From Flavobacterium palustre (lineage in GTDB: Bacteria; Bacteroidota; Bacteroidia; Flavobacteriales; Flavobacteriaceae): DNA of 64,000 nt. The notes under the pieces were generated by a model. That model was given only the letters and a program-made list of their open reading frames with translations, was not told where the DNA came from and searched no databases. Positions 32,407 to 40,923 of the stretch are shown piece after piece (position 1 is the stretch's first letter; the number at the start of each line of letters is the position of its first letter). The translations under genes and the position numbers were made by a program. The stretch covers positions 427,584-491,583 of the forward strand of contig NZ_BMGA01000002.1 in NCBI RefSeq assembly GCF_014639535.1. The letters are read 5' to 3'.

Positions 32407-34764
32407 ATGGAAGTAATCAATCATTTTTCAAAAAACAAGTATCAATCTCTGCTAAAACCTAAAAGTGTGGGATTTACAGTGTTTTTTATTTTATGTTCCA
32501 TCTTTTATTACATCATACTGCAACAATATCAAATAGCCCAAAAAGCTAAAAATGACGAAATGTACAAGACTCTTGAAACAATTCGGCAAAATATTGATCA
32601 ATCCTTAAAAAACAATTATACCACAGCACTATCTCTGGCTCTGACAATTAACGACAAAGGTGTTCCTGAAAATTTTGATGAAATAGGGAAACAACTCTTA
32701 GCTTCTAATAACAATATTGATGCCGTTCAATTAGTACCTAACGGAATTATTAGTCATATTTATCCTCTAAAAGGAAATGAAGCAGCGATTGGATTAAATA
32801 TTCTGACTTCAAAAAAACATCAGTACGAAGCTTCACAATCTATTAAAAACAGTAAAATGTATTTTGCCGGACCGCTTGCATTAAAACAAGGCGGGCTGGG
32901 CATTGTAGGTCGGATGCCGGTATATAAAAACAATAAATTCTGGGGATTTTCGGCAGTTGTTATTCGATTAAATACCCTTTTGCGTAATTCAGGCATTAAC
33001 AATATTGACAGTTCTAAATATTATTTTCAACTTTCTAAAATCAATCCTATTACACAAAAAGAATTGTTTTTTCTACCCATCGATAAAAATTTATCAAAAA
33101 ACAGTTCTGTCACTACAGTCATACCTGATGGAGACTGGAAACTTTATCTAACAGACAAAAAACCTCATGAATTTTATCTATTCCTTTTTAGTTTAGGTTT
33201 TTTTGGAATACTCCTTGCTGCTTTAATTGCATTTGTAACAACCAATTTTTTAAAAAAACCGGCAGAATTAGAGGATTTACTTGAAAAACAAACCGCCAAA
33301 CTTTTAAAAAACGAAATTAAATTTAAAAGTGTTTTTGATCAGGCGGCTGTAGGAATCACTTATGTTGATACTGTTACGGGACAACTTCTGGAGGCTAATA
33401 AAAAATATTGCGACTTATTAGGTTATACAGAACAGGAAATAAAACAAAAAACCATACAATCCATAATTCATCCCGATGATTTAAACGAATCTTTTTCAAA
33501 CCTGGAAAAGTTAAGAAAAGGGATCATTAGAGAATACACTACTGAAAGAAAACATATTACAAAATCCAATGAACCTATTTGGATAAAACTTACTATTTCG
33601 CCGCTTTGGGAGAACAATGAATCACCTACAAACCATATTGCTATTGTTGAAAATATAACCAAACGCAAACTGGCAGAAGAAGCCATTGTGAATTCTCAAA
33701 AAAGAATAGAATCACTCATTAATACGGTTGACGGAATTGTTTGGGAATGTGATGCTAAAACTTTAGAATTTACCTTTGTTAGCAAAAAAGTAGAAAACAT
33801 CTTAGGATATACTGCTCAGGAGTGGATGAGTTCACCTACGTTTTGGACAGATCATATTTATGAAAAAGATAAAAATTTTGCACTGGAATTTTGTGCAGAA
33901 CAAACGACTAAAAAATTAAATCACGATTTCGAATACCGAATGATTGCCAAAGACGGAAGCATTGTATGGCTTAGAGATATTGTCAATGTAATCATTGAAG
34001 ATGACGAAGTAAAAACACTCAGAGGAATCATGATTGACGTAACTAAAAATAAAGAAATTGAAAAAGATCTAAACAATTCTTTCAACTTAGTGAGCGAACA
34101 AAACAAACGACTTCTTAATTTTTCTTATATCGTTTCTCATAATCTAAGATCTCATACCAGCAACATCACTTCTATTGTTGATTTAATAACTAATTCCGAT
34201 TCGGAAGAAGAAAAAGAAGAAATGGTTCAATTACTCAAATCAGTTTCCGATTCGCTAAACGAAACCATGCTTAACCTTAACGAAGTAGTTAATATTCAAA
34301 CCAATGTTGCTCTAACTACTGAAAATCTGAACTTAAAACAATATATTGACAACGCTCTTTCTATTTTATCCGACCAAATTGCTCTAAAAGGAATTCAGGT
34401 AATTTCATCGGTAGAAAGTGACATCGAAGTCAATTATAACCCGGCTTATCTTGAAAGCATTTTATACAATTTAATATCAAATGCTATTCGTTACAGCCAT
34501 CAGGAAAGACACCCAACAATACATATTGATACTTATAAAGAAGCTAAAAAAACGGTTCTGAAAATTTCCGACAATGGCATTGGAATCGATTTAAAAAGAA
34601 ACGGACATAAAATTTTTGGGATGTATAAAAAATTCAGCACACACAAAGATTCAAAAGGAATCGGTCTATTTATAACCAAAAACCAGATTGATGCCATGGG
34701 AGGAAACATCACCGTTGAGAGCGAACCTAACCTGGGTACCACTTTTAAAGTATATATATCATGA
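32407..34764 (+). CDS. CHASE-PAS-PAS sensor histidine kinase
   Basis: A 785-residue membrane kinase. A first membrane helix near 20-38 is followed by an extracytoplasmic CHASE-like sensor (with FAGPLALKQGGLGIVGRMPVY) and a second helix near 256-280. Two PAS domains follow (about 300-425 and 430-550), then HisKA with phospho-acceptor H578 in SHNLR, and HATPase with NLISNAIRYSH, DNGIGIDL and KGIGLFITK. The sequence is complete. The response regulator gene overlaps its end by four bases. CHASE domains often sense small molecules such as cytokinin-like ligands; the ligand here is unknown. Confidence 0.9.
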   Translation: MEVINHFSKNKYQSLLKPKSVGFTVFFILCSIFYYIILQQYQIAQKAKNDEMYKTLETIRQNIDQSLKNNYTTALSLALTINDKGVPENFDEIGKQLLASNNNIDAVQLVPNGIISHIYPLKGNEAAIGLNILTSKKHQYEASQSIKNSKMYFAGPLALKQGGLGIVGRMPVYKNNKFWGFSAVVIRLNTLLRNSGINNIDSSKYYFQLSKINPITQKELFFLPIDKNLSKNSSVTTVIPDGDWKLYLTDKKPHEFYLFLFSLGFFGILLAALIAFVTTNFLKKPAELEDLLEKQTAKLLKNEIKFKSVFDQAAVGITYVDTVTGQLLEANKKYCDLLGYTEQEIKQKTIQSIIHPDDLNESFSNLEKLRKGIIREYTTERKHITKSNEPIWIKLTISPLWENNESPTNHIAIVENITKRKLAEEAIVNSQKRIESLINTVDGIVWECDAKTLEFTFVSKKVENILGYTAQEWMSSPTFWTDHIYEKDKNFALEFCAEQTTKKLNHDFEYRMIAKDGSIVWLRDIVNVIIEDDEVKTLRGIMIDVTKNKEIEKDLNNSFNLVSEQNKRLLNFSYIVSHNLRSHTSNITSIVDLITNSDSEEEKEEMVQLLKSVSDSLNETMLNLNEVVNIQTNVALTTENLNLKQYIDNALSILSDQIALKGIQVISSVESDIEVNYNPAYLESILYNLISNAIRYSHQERHPTIHIDTYKEAKKTVLKISDNGIGIDLKRNGHKIFGMYKKFSTHKDSKGIGLFITKNQIDAMGGNITVESEPNLGTTFKVYIS

Positions 34765-35156
34765 AAGAAAAAACTATTTGGGTTATAGACGACGATCCTA
34801 TTTATCAAATTATTATGAAAAAAATCATCCTCAAATCAGGACTTTTTTCTTCAATTCGTTCGTTTCAAAATGGCAAAGAAGCTATTACAGCCTTAAAAGA
34901 TTTAATTTCCGGGAATGATTCCTTTCCTAATATTATTCTGTTAGATATTGAAATGCCCATTCTTGACGGCTGGGGTTTTATGGACGAAATAGCTATCTTA
35001 AAATCACGCATGAACACCGAAATTCAAATTTATATTTCCAGTTCATCAATAGCGATCGAAGACCGGGAACGCGCCAAAAACAACAATAGTATTTTAGGCT
35101 ATATGTGCAAACCCATAAGTTTAGACGATTTAACCAAAATTGCTTCAGCTTATTGA
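34761..35156 (+). CDS. Single-domain response regulator
   Basis: A 131-residue receiver domain with no output domain. Acidic residues are DDD at 10-12, the phospho-acceptor is D62 (LLDIEMP), the serine patch is ISSSS and the lysine is in MCKPIS. It overlaps the kinase gene by ATGA and should receive phosphate from it. Output must come from a partner, as in CheY-like or phosphorelay proteins. Its 3' end overlaps the converging gene by seven bases. Confidence 0.92.
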   Translation: MKEKTIWVIDDDPIYQIIMKKIILKSGLFSSIRSFQNGKEAITALKDLISGNDSFPNIILLDIEMPILDGWGFMDEIAILKSRMNTEIQIYISSSSIAIEDRERAKNNNSILGYMCKPISLDDLTKIASAY

Positions 35157-35710
35157 ACTAATTTTTCAGCAATTTCTCGTTTTATTGCTTCTAAACTTTT
35201 ATTGGTATTGATTAATTCTTCGATGATTAGTTTTCGCAGAAGACTAATATCATCGCAATCAAAATATTTTGCCCATGAAGTAAGCTCCAGTAAATTCCTT
35301 ATTTGCTTAATTCTTTTAGTAGTATCAGCGCTATTGCGGAGTACCGCTTTCTGATTATAATCAGGATTCATTTTATGCTGATAATTCACCGTATTTTTAT
35401 CCTGATCCATTGCTATATAATACAACTTCTCAGTTGCATTATCCGGATAAAAACAATCCCATTTTGCAAAACCTATTTTAAATTTAGAAGCTGTTTCCGA
35501 TTCCATAGCAATCAATCTCCATTTGCTGTTAGCCAGTCGTCCCCAATGATTCGATAGCCTGTACATGCCTTCCGGAGTATAATAATAGCTGCTTCCTGCC
35601 TTACTTTCATATTGCACTTTCAAGCCATCAATAGCATCAGGAAGAACTTCATGAAAAACACAAAAAGTGTTTTTAAAAGAATTAGGATGTGGTTTGTAAT
35701 TTTTTTGCAT
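35150..35710 (-). CDS. Hypothetical cytoplasmic protein
   Basis: A 186-residue protein starting at ATG 35710 (MQKNYKPHPN); an upstream start would add only a hydrophobic stretch in the promoter region. It is soluble, with YYYTPEGMYRLSNHWGRLANSKWRL and a helical C-terminus. I do not recognise the family. It overlaps the response regulator tail-to-tail by seven bases. Confidence 0.72.
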   Translation of the reverse strand: MQKNYKPHPNSFKNTFCVFHEVLPDAIDGLKVQYESKAGSSYYYTPEGMYRLSNHWGRLANSKWRLIAMESETASKFKIGFAKWDCFYPDNATEKLYYIAMDQDKNTVNYQHKMNPDYNQKAVLRNSADTTKRIKQIRNLLELTSWAKYFDCDDISLLRKLIIEELINTNKSLEAIKREIAEKLVQ

Positions 35711-35798
35711 AGCTGCAAATATACTCAGAAACCATAAAAACAAACTCAAGCCACAATTAATTGATTAACTTTGTCCTGAAATTTTTAAAGAAACAATC

Positions 35799-36047
35799 AT
35801 GACCAAAGCTTCAGAAGAAAAGAGGTTACAAAAAGGAATATTTACAGGAGTTATTGAAAAAGACGAAAACAACAACTTCTTTTGTGGCGAATATTTGTTA
35901 GATTACAAAATGGTTCAGACTAAATTTGCTGTGGGAGATTGGATTACCATCAAGTCGGTTATTGAAAACCCAAGCGATATGAGTTACAAAAAATACCCTA
36001 AAAAGTCTAAAAACTTTGACAAAGCCAACAACAAACCAGAACAATAA
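35799..36047 (+). CDS. Small hypothetical protein
   Basis: An 82-residue soluble protein, with ENNNFFCGEYLLDYKMVQTKFAVGDWITIKSV suggesting a small beta-barrel, then a lysine-rich tail. The family is not recognised. A TAACTTTG at 35766-35773 in front is a plausible -7 element. Confidence 0.65.
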   Translation: MTKASEEKRLQKGIFTGVIEKDENNNFFCGEYLLDYKMVQTKFAVGDWITIKSVIENPSDMSYKKYPKKSKNFDKANNKPEQ

Positions 36048-36128
36048 GCACTGACAATCTGTGTTTTACGGTAAAAAAATCTTTTTTTCTTTTTTTTTAC
36101 TGATAAAGTGAAAACTTAAAAAAAAGTG

Positions 36129-36136
36129 TACCTTTG
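36129..36136 (+). promoter_or_regulatory. Promoter -7 element for the J-domain gene
   Basis: TACCTTTG fits TAnnTTTG. No clear TTG is found at -33. It is 72 bases ahead of the ATG. Confidence 0.4.
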
Positions 36137-36207
36137 CAAAAAAATTGTCGAATTTGAAACCTAACAATATTTGTTTCACACTAACAGACAAGTAGTTACC
36201 TTAATTT

Positions 36208-36648
36208 ATGAAAAAAATAGTTGAATACCGCAAGCTCTTAAATGTAGATAAAACTGCACAGCTAAAAGATTTGAAAACCATCTACCGCAATGCGATGAAA
36301 GAAGCACACCCTGATAAATTTCAAGGAGATGAAGAAGGTTTAAAAGCAGCTGAAGAAAACAGTAAAAAAATTATTGAAGCTTACCACTTTTTAGTAAGTA
36401 TCAATCCTGAAACAATTAAAGCTAATTTACCAGAGTACAACGAAACTATTGCAACTGCAACTGTTACAGATTACAAATTTGTTGAAGGTAGATTAATTAT
36501 CAATTTCTCTAACGGAAGTGTTTACGAATACATCAGTGTTCCTAAAGCTACTTACGTGAAAATGGTAAATGCTGATTCTCCTGCACGATTTGCAAAAAGA
36601 CACATCTTTAACGCATTTCCATACAGAAAAGTTACAAACCAAGATTAA
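36208..36648 (+). CDS. J-domain/KTSC fusion protein
   Basis: A 146-residue protein. Residues 1-70 form a J domain with the HPD motif (EAHPDKF) and flanking helices; residues 80-143 are a KTSC domain (GRLIINFSNGSVYEYISVPKATYVKMVNADSPARFAKRHIF). J domains stimulate Hsp70/DnaK; KTSC domains, often found with proteins of nucleic-acid metabolism, have uncertain function. This would be a co-chaperone delivering a specific client. A good terminator follows. Confidence 0.85.
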   Translation: MKKIVEYRKLLNVDKTAQLKDLKTIYRNAMKEAHPDKFQGDEEGLKAAEENSKKIIEAYHFLVSINPETIKANLPEYNETIATATVTDYKFVEGRLIINFSNGSVYEYISVPKATYVKMVNADSPARFAKRHIFNAFPYRKVTNQD

Positions 36649-36669
36649 TTCAATTAATCTGAACCTATA

Positions 36670-36706
36670 AAAAAGCCGGTAAAAAATAATTTTACCGGCT
36701 TTTCTA
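36670..36706. terminator. Bidirectional terminator
   Basis: AAAAGCCGGTAAAA pairs perfectly with TTTTACCGGCTTTT across a short loop, between converging genes. Confidence 0.9.
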
Positions 36707-36724
36707 ATTTATCGCTTTAGAATT

Positions 36725-37414
36725 TTATTCTAAGATAAAATTCACACTTACATTGGCTGTAATAGTAATCTCCCCTACTGCCAGAGTTTCTCTTGGAGCT
36801 GCACCATCACTCATTTCCATTTTTCGCATAGTTGCAAATACAGGTTGCGGATAATACGTTTGAGAATTATCATTAATTGTGATTGCTTTACCTATTTTTT
36901 GTCCTAAAACCGACACATAATCTTCTGCTTTGTGTTTGGCTTCTTTCATAGCCAGTTTTCGGGCATCCGATTCATATTGTGCTAATTTAGACGATTGAAA
37001 AACCACATTATCAATTCTATTGATTCCCTGACTAACCAAACCTTCCATCAATTCATCGTATTTATTCAAATCTCTCACGATGATTTCTATAGTTTGGGTA
37101 GCATTATAAGTAGTTTTCTTTTTTTCATAATCATATTGCGGATTTAAAGCAACACGCTGTGTTCGGTAATCTGATGGCGCCAGATTCATTTTTTTAATTA
37201 ATTTTAAAACAGCATCCATTTGCTCATCATTGATTTTTTTTACCTCTTTGGCAACATTGCCTTTGGTTTCAACGGTTGCTGTAATGGTAGCCTGATCAGG
37301 AACTACTTTTACTTTTCCTTCACCAGATACTGTTATTTGCGGAATTTGTTTTATTTCCTGACCATAAGACAAGGTCATGAACATTAGGGATAGAAATACT
37401 ACTGCTCTTTTCAT
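36725..37414 (-). CDS. SIMPL-domain (DUF541) periplasmic protein
   Basis: A 229-residue protein with signal peptide ending LSYGQ and a SIMPL/DUF541 domain: ITVSGEGKVKVVPDQATITATVETKG, later TQTIEIIVRDLNKYDELM and NRIDNVVFQSS. These periplasmic or outer-membrane proteins are of poorly known function, linked to oxidative stress protection in some bacteria. It follows the rhomboid gene by about 50 bases on the same strand. Confidence 0.85.
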   Translation of the reverse strand: MKRAVVFLSLMFMTLSYGQEIKQIPQITVSGEGKVKVVPDQATITATVETKGNVAKEVKKINDEQMDAVLKLIKKMNLAPSDYRTQRVALNPQYDYEKKKTTYNATQTIEIIVRDLNKYDELMEGLVSQGINRIDNVVFQSSKLAQYESDARKLAMKEAKHKAEDYVSVLGQKIGKAITINDNSQTYYPQPVFATMRKMEMSDGAAPRETLAVGEITITANVSVNFILE

Positions 37415-37462
37415 TTTTATACTTTTTTAAAATTTTAAAACCAATATTCAAAAGCTGTGCCA

Positions 37463-38101
37463 TTAAATCTTCTTCATCTTTATTAAAATAAAAAGAATTA
37501 CAATTGGAATTGTTAATAAACTCACCATCAACGGATTTAAAAAAAGTAAATCCGGATAAACTAATAGCGTAATTAAATAACCACCAATGGCTCCGCCAAA
37601 ATGTGCTGTATGACCTATACCATCATTTTTAGCTTTCATGCCATAAATAGAATACAACAAATACAATATTCCAAATACATAAGCAGGCATAGGTATCACA
37701 AAAAAGATTCCCAACATCATGTCAGGACGCAATAAAATTGCCGAATACAATATCCCCGTAACCGCTCCCGAAGCTCCAATAGCTCTGTAATTGTAATCAT
37801 TTTTATGTAAAACAAAAGTAAGCAAACTGCCAAAGAGAAGACTCGCCAAATAAATCATCAGAAACACCCAACTCCCTAAATAGAGAATTACCACCGGAGC
37901 AAAGAAAAAAAGTGTTATCATGTTAAACAGTAAATGTCCTATATCGGCATGAAGAAAACCTGAAGTCAACATGCGTAATTGCTCTCCCGAACGAATACTT
38001 CCGATATGAAATTCGTATTTTCTAAAAAAAGAATAATCATTAAATCCTTTATAACTAAAAAGTACATTAGCAATTATTATGGCAATCAAAAAAGTATTCA
38101 T
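37463..38101 (-). CDS. Rhomboid-family intramembrane serine protease
   Basis: A 212-residue protein with about six membrane helices. Rhomboid features are the HADIGHLLFN segment (oxyanion-side His and Asn), the catalytic serine S111 in GASGAVTG, and the histidine in HTAHFGG (about H167). The catalytic dyad is intact. It should cleave single-span proteins in the inner membrane; no substrate gene is obvious nearby. Confidence 0.9.
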   Translation of the reverse strand: MNTFLIAIIIANVLFSYKGFNDYSFFRKYEFHIGSIRSGEQLRMLTSGFLHADIGHLLFNMITLFFFAPVVILYLGSWVFLMIYLASLLFGSLLTFVLHKNDYNYRAIGASGAVTGILYSAILLRPDMMLGIFFVIPMPAYVFGILYLLYSIYGMKAKNDGIGHTAHFGGAIGGYLITLLVYPDLLFLNPLMVSLLTIPIVILFILIKMKKI

Positions 38102-38169
38102 CGGCTGTTTTTATTAGGATGGTAAATATACTAATTCCGATAGTGTTGAAAGACTTTTACAAACAAAAA

Positions 38170-38199
38170 AAGCTTAGTCAAAATTTCGACTAAGCTTTG
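38170..38199 (-). terminator. Terminator after the zinc-protease gene
   Basis: AAAGCTTAGTC (38170-38180) pairs with GACTAAGCTTT (38189-38199); a T run follows on the minus strand. Confidence 0.85.
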
Positions 38200-38253
38200 C
38201 ATTATTTAGGGTTTGCGAATTATTTTTTATTTCGAAATTATTCCAAAAATGAA

Positions 38254-38997
38254 TTATTTCCCACCATTGGCACGAAGGTCGGCAATACATTGCGCATCCA
38301 GTTGCGGAACGGTTCCTCCTAATATATTCCCACCCGATTCAGATTCCCAAAACATCAAACAACTTTCCACATTGCAATGTCTCTTATGATCAGGATCTTC
38401 GTGATCTGACTGCAGAGCTGTCCCTACATTAGTCAAACCTAAAATATGTCCAAATTCATGTTCTATCACTGTAGTTTCTAAAACAGCCGTACTGGGTTTA
38501 AAAGTGCCTCCGCTCATTTTTTTAACCGTATTTTCATAAATAACAAACGAAGTATTTCTATAAGCCGTTCCTAAAACCACCGAAGTACTGGTGTCTGAAG
38601 AAGATTTAGCATCAGCAAAAAAAGCCCAGACAGCAATTTGACTCCCATCGTTGTAATGAATCCGGTTAGCCTCCTCAATGGCTATAATTTGTGCATTTGT
38701 GTAACTTACATTCCCCGGTGAAGGAATGGCTCTTTTTTGAATTGTAATTCCGCCCGGTTTGTTAATTCGACTATTTAAAAATGAAACAAAATTAGTAATT
38801 GCTGTGGTGGTAGGTTCAAAACCTTCCACATAAACAATTTCGATAATCATACTGTCAAACTTGTCGGCTGACAATAAATCATTTGCTGAAGCTCCTAATG
38901 TTTTTTTATTATTAATTTGAACGTTTTCAGCACTGTCCTTTGAACAAGAGCTTAACACTAATAAAAACAAGCTAATTACAGCAATTATTTTCTTCAT
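38254..38997 (-). CDS. Secreted zinc-metalloprotease lipoprotein
   Basis: A 247-residue protein with lipobox LSSCS (Cys about 18). It has a metzincin-like motif HEFGHILGLTNVG near residue 180 and a later CLMFW that may serve as the Met-turn; paired cysteines (HCNVESC) lie between. It should be lipid-anchored in the envelope or at the cell surface. It follows the repeat lipoprotein gene by 71 bases and may share its ECF-controlled transcript. Substrate unknown. Confidence 0.8.
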   Translation of the reverse strand: MKKIIAVISLFLLVLSSCSKDSAENVQINNKKTLGASANDLLSADKFDSMIIEIVYVEGFEPTTTAITNFVSFLNSRINKPGGITIQKRAIPSPGNVSYTNAQIIAIEEANRIHYNDGSQIAVWAFFADAKSSSDTSTSVVLGTAYRNTSFVIYENTVKKMSGGTFKPSTAVLETTVIEHEFGHILGLTNVGTALQSDHEDPDHKRHCNVESCLMFWESESGGNILGGTVPQLDAQCIADLRANGGK

Positions 38998-39068
38998 TTT
39001 TTACGTTTAAAAACTATTTTAGAATATAAATTAAACACAAATTAATTGCAAAAACTAATCATCACCAA

Positions 39069-40112
39069 TTAAATTTGTTTTAGTACTAATTTTATAGCAC
39101 TATTGGTCTTACTCTCTAAAGTAATTGTGGAAGCGGTAAAACTGCTTACTTTCCATGTTTTATTAAACAAACTAAAATCAGTGCTTCCGGTGAAACTCAT
39201 TTGCAAATACACATTTACATCCGAAGTTACAGTATAAGTTCCTGTCGCAAGAGTTGCTAATGTAGTCATTGATTTTACTTTCCAATCATTGGCAAAATCA
39301 ATTGTAGCACCTAAATAATTATTCGTCGAATCCACGCCGGCATTGATATATGAGTTTACCTTGAAAGTACCGTTTACTAAAATTGTTTCTAAATCCTCTT
39401 TATCGTCTTCCGCTTCATCCATTGTTTCTTTAATATTCAAAGCTGCTGTAACACTGGCTTTAAATTCAGTATCACTCTTAATTTCCATCTCAGATCCGTC
39501 AGCAAGTGTTACATTCACCGGATATTTTACCGAAAAATATTCCGTGCTGCTCAAATTTTGCATATAGGTAAAAAGTTCTTTTTCGGATGAAAAAGTAACA
39601 CTTCCGGTTTGCACTAAACTGGCATCATAAGTTAATATGGTAACAGGATAATCAATATTTAGTGTCGAAATAGCATCTTTTCCATCATCTTCCGCATCAT
39701 CACAATTGTCAATAATCGCGTCATATTGTGATTGACTGGTTACAGTAACTTCGGTATAATCACTCATTTTGATAGTAATAGGAAATTTAATTACCACTTT
39801 ATCTTCATCATTATTCAATGTTCCAAGAATATTAATTGCCGATTCATAACTCAATTGGCTGATAAAAGTAAGTTCCACTCCGTTTACTATAGCCGTAAAA
39901 GGAAATTTTATAGATGAACAGGAAGAATCATCAATAAAATCATCGGATGAGCCATCATACATAGCAACTCGTTTCAGATTGGTGGCTGTAGTTGAATTAG
40001 CTGTGTTCGTATTTGGGTTTTCTCCCTCAATTTCTTCAATTTCACTTTGGCATGATGTTAAAGCAAAAATACTCATCAATGCAATTCCGGTAATCCATTT
40101 TAATGTTTTCAT
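39069..40112 (-). CDS. Surface lipoprotein with four internal beta repeats
   Basis: A 347-residue lipoprotein (LTSCQ, Cys about 21). Four diverged modules each begin FPFTAIV, FPITIKM, YPVTILT or YPVNVTL, continue with a hydrophilic strand, and end in a helix such as SQLSYESAI, SQSQYDAII, SEKELFTYM and SDTEFKASV. A separate C-terminal domain follows (FKVNSYINAG to KLVLKQI), with features of a lipocalin-like barrel. The upstream region carries a motif identical in layout to that before fecR, so it probably belongs to the ECF/FecR regulon. Ligand unknown. Confidence 0.7.
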   Translation of the reverse strand: MKTLKWITGIALMSIFALTSCQSEIEEIEGENPNTNTANSTTATNLKRVAMYDGSSDDFIDDSSCSSIKFPFTAIVNGVELTFISQLSYESAINILGTLNNDEDKVVIKFPITIKMSDYTEVTVTSQSQYDAIIDNCDDAEDDGKDAISTLNIDYPVTILTYDASLVQTGSVTFSSEKELFTYMQNLSSTEYFSVKYPVNVTLADGSEMEIKSDTEFKASVTAALNIKETMDEAEDDKEDLETILVNGTFKVNSYINAGVDSTNNYLGATIDFANDWKVKSMTTLATLATGTYTVTSDVNVYLQMSFTGSTDFSLFNKTWKVSSFTASTITLESKTNSAIKLVLKQI

Positions 40113-40173
40113 AACTTACAAATTTAATATTTTCTAATAGTTTATAATGACGATTTATTCGCATTTCTATTAG

Positions 40174-40205
40174 TAAGACAACAGCAAATAATTTTTCCCT
40201 ACCCT
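40174..40205 (-). promoter_or_regulatory. ECF-type promoter for the repeat lipoprotein
   Basis: On the minus strand TAGGGAAAAA is followed 19 bases after its first base by GTTGTCTTA. The same two boxes at the same distance occur at 40878-40905 before fecR. Confidence 0.7.
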
Positions 40206-40349
40206 GAAAAATTAAAAAAAATCAAATTTTACACAAATTACTGATTTACAAACAATTAGAATCAATAAAAAATATCCATCAAATACAAAGAGTTTAAAAT
40301 CAAAAAAAATAATATAATTTTACGATAACCAAAATCCAAACCTACCAGA

Positions 40350-40865
40350 ATGTCTGATAAAAAAAATAATCTTTGCGAAGAATCTTATTTTAGCGAATTT
40401 TATATAAAAAACGTACAATCAGCTACCAATTTTGCCTATTACAAATCGGGCGATAGTGATGCTGCTTTAGATATTGTACAGGATGCCTTTGCTAAAATTT
40501 GGGAAAACTGCTCCCAAATTGACTACACCAAAGTCAAAACCTATTTATTCACCACGGTAAATAATTTGTTCCTGAATACGGTTAAACATCAAAAAGTAGT
40601 TATGGCTTTCGCCAAAGACACTCCTGCTCTGGATAAAACCAATCAAAGTCCGGAATACCTTTTAGAAGAAGAAGAATTTAAAATCAAACTACAAAATGCC
40701 ATCGCATCCTTAAGTGAAGCCCAACGCGAAGTATTTTTAATGAATCGAATTGACGGAAAAAAATACCGGGAAATTGCCGAAATATTGGACATCAGTCAAA
40801 AAGCGGTTGAAAAAAGAATGTCTGGAGCTTTAAAAACCTTAAAAGAACAAATAGAAAATATTTAA
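40350..40865 (+). CDS. ECF RNA polymerase sigma factor (FecI/Bacteroidetes type)
   Basis: A 171-residue sigma-70. Region 2 appears as DAALDIVQDAFAKIWENC and TKVKTYLFTTVNNLFLN, region 4 as LSEAQREVFLMNRIDGKKYREIAEILDISQKAVEKRM. It is followed 58 bases later by fecR, then by a TonB receptor with an STN domain: the classic surface-signalling set. It would be freed when the receptor is occupied, and then transcribe fecR, the receptor gene and the divergent lipoprotein. Confidence 0.92.
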   Translation: MSDKKNNLCEESYFSEFYIKNVQSATNFAYYKSGDSDAALDIVQDAFAKIWENCSQIDYTKVKTYLFTTVNNLFLNTVKHQKVVMAFAKDTPALDKTNQSPEYLLEEEEFKIKLQNAIASLSEAQREVFLMNRIDGKKYREIAEILDISQKAVEKRMSGALKTLKEQIENI

Positions 40866-40877
40866 TGTATTGAATAG

Positions 40878-40905
40878 TAGGGTAAAAAACGATACAGTTG
40901 TCTTA
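40878..40905 (+). promoter_or_regulatory. ECF-type promoter upstream of fecR
   Basis: TAGGGTAAAA and, 19 bases from its start, GTTGTCTTA, followed by TTACTATAGCGA. The same boxes at identical spacing lie upstream of the divergent lipoprotein gene (40174-40205, minus strand). It explains how the sigma factor can raise fecR and receptor expression without raising its own gene. Confidence 0.72.
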
Positions 40906-40923
40906 TTACTATAGCGAGAACTC

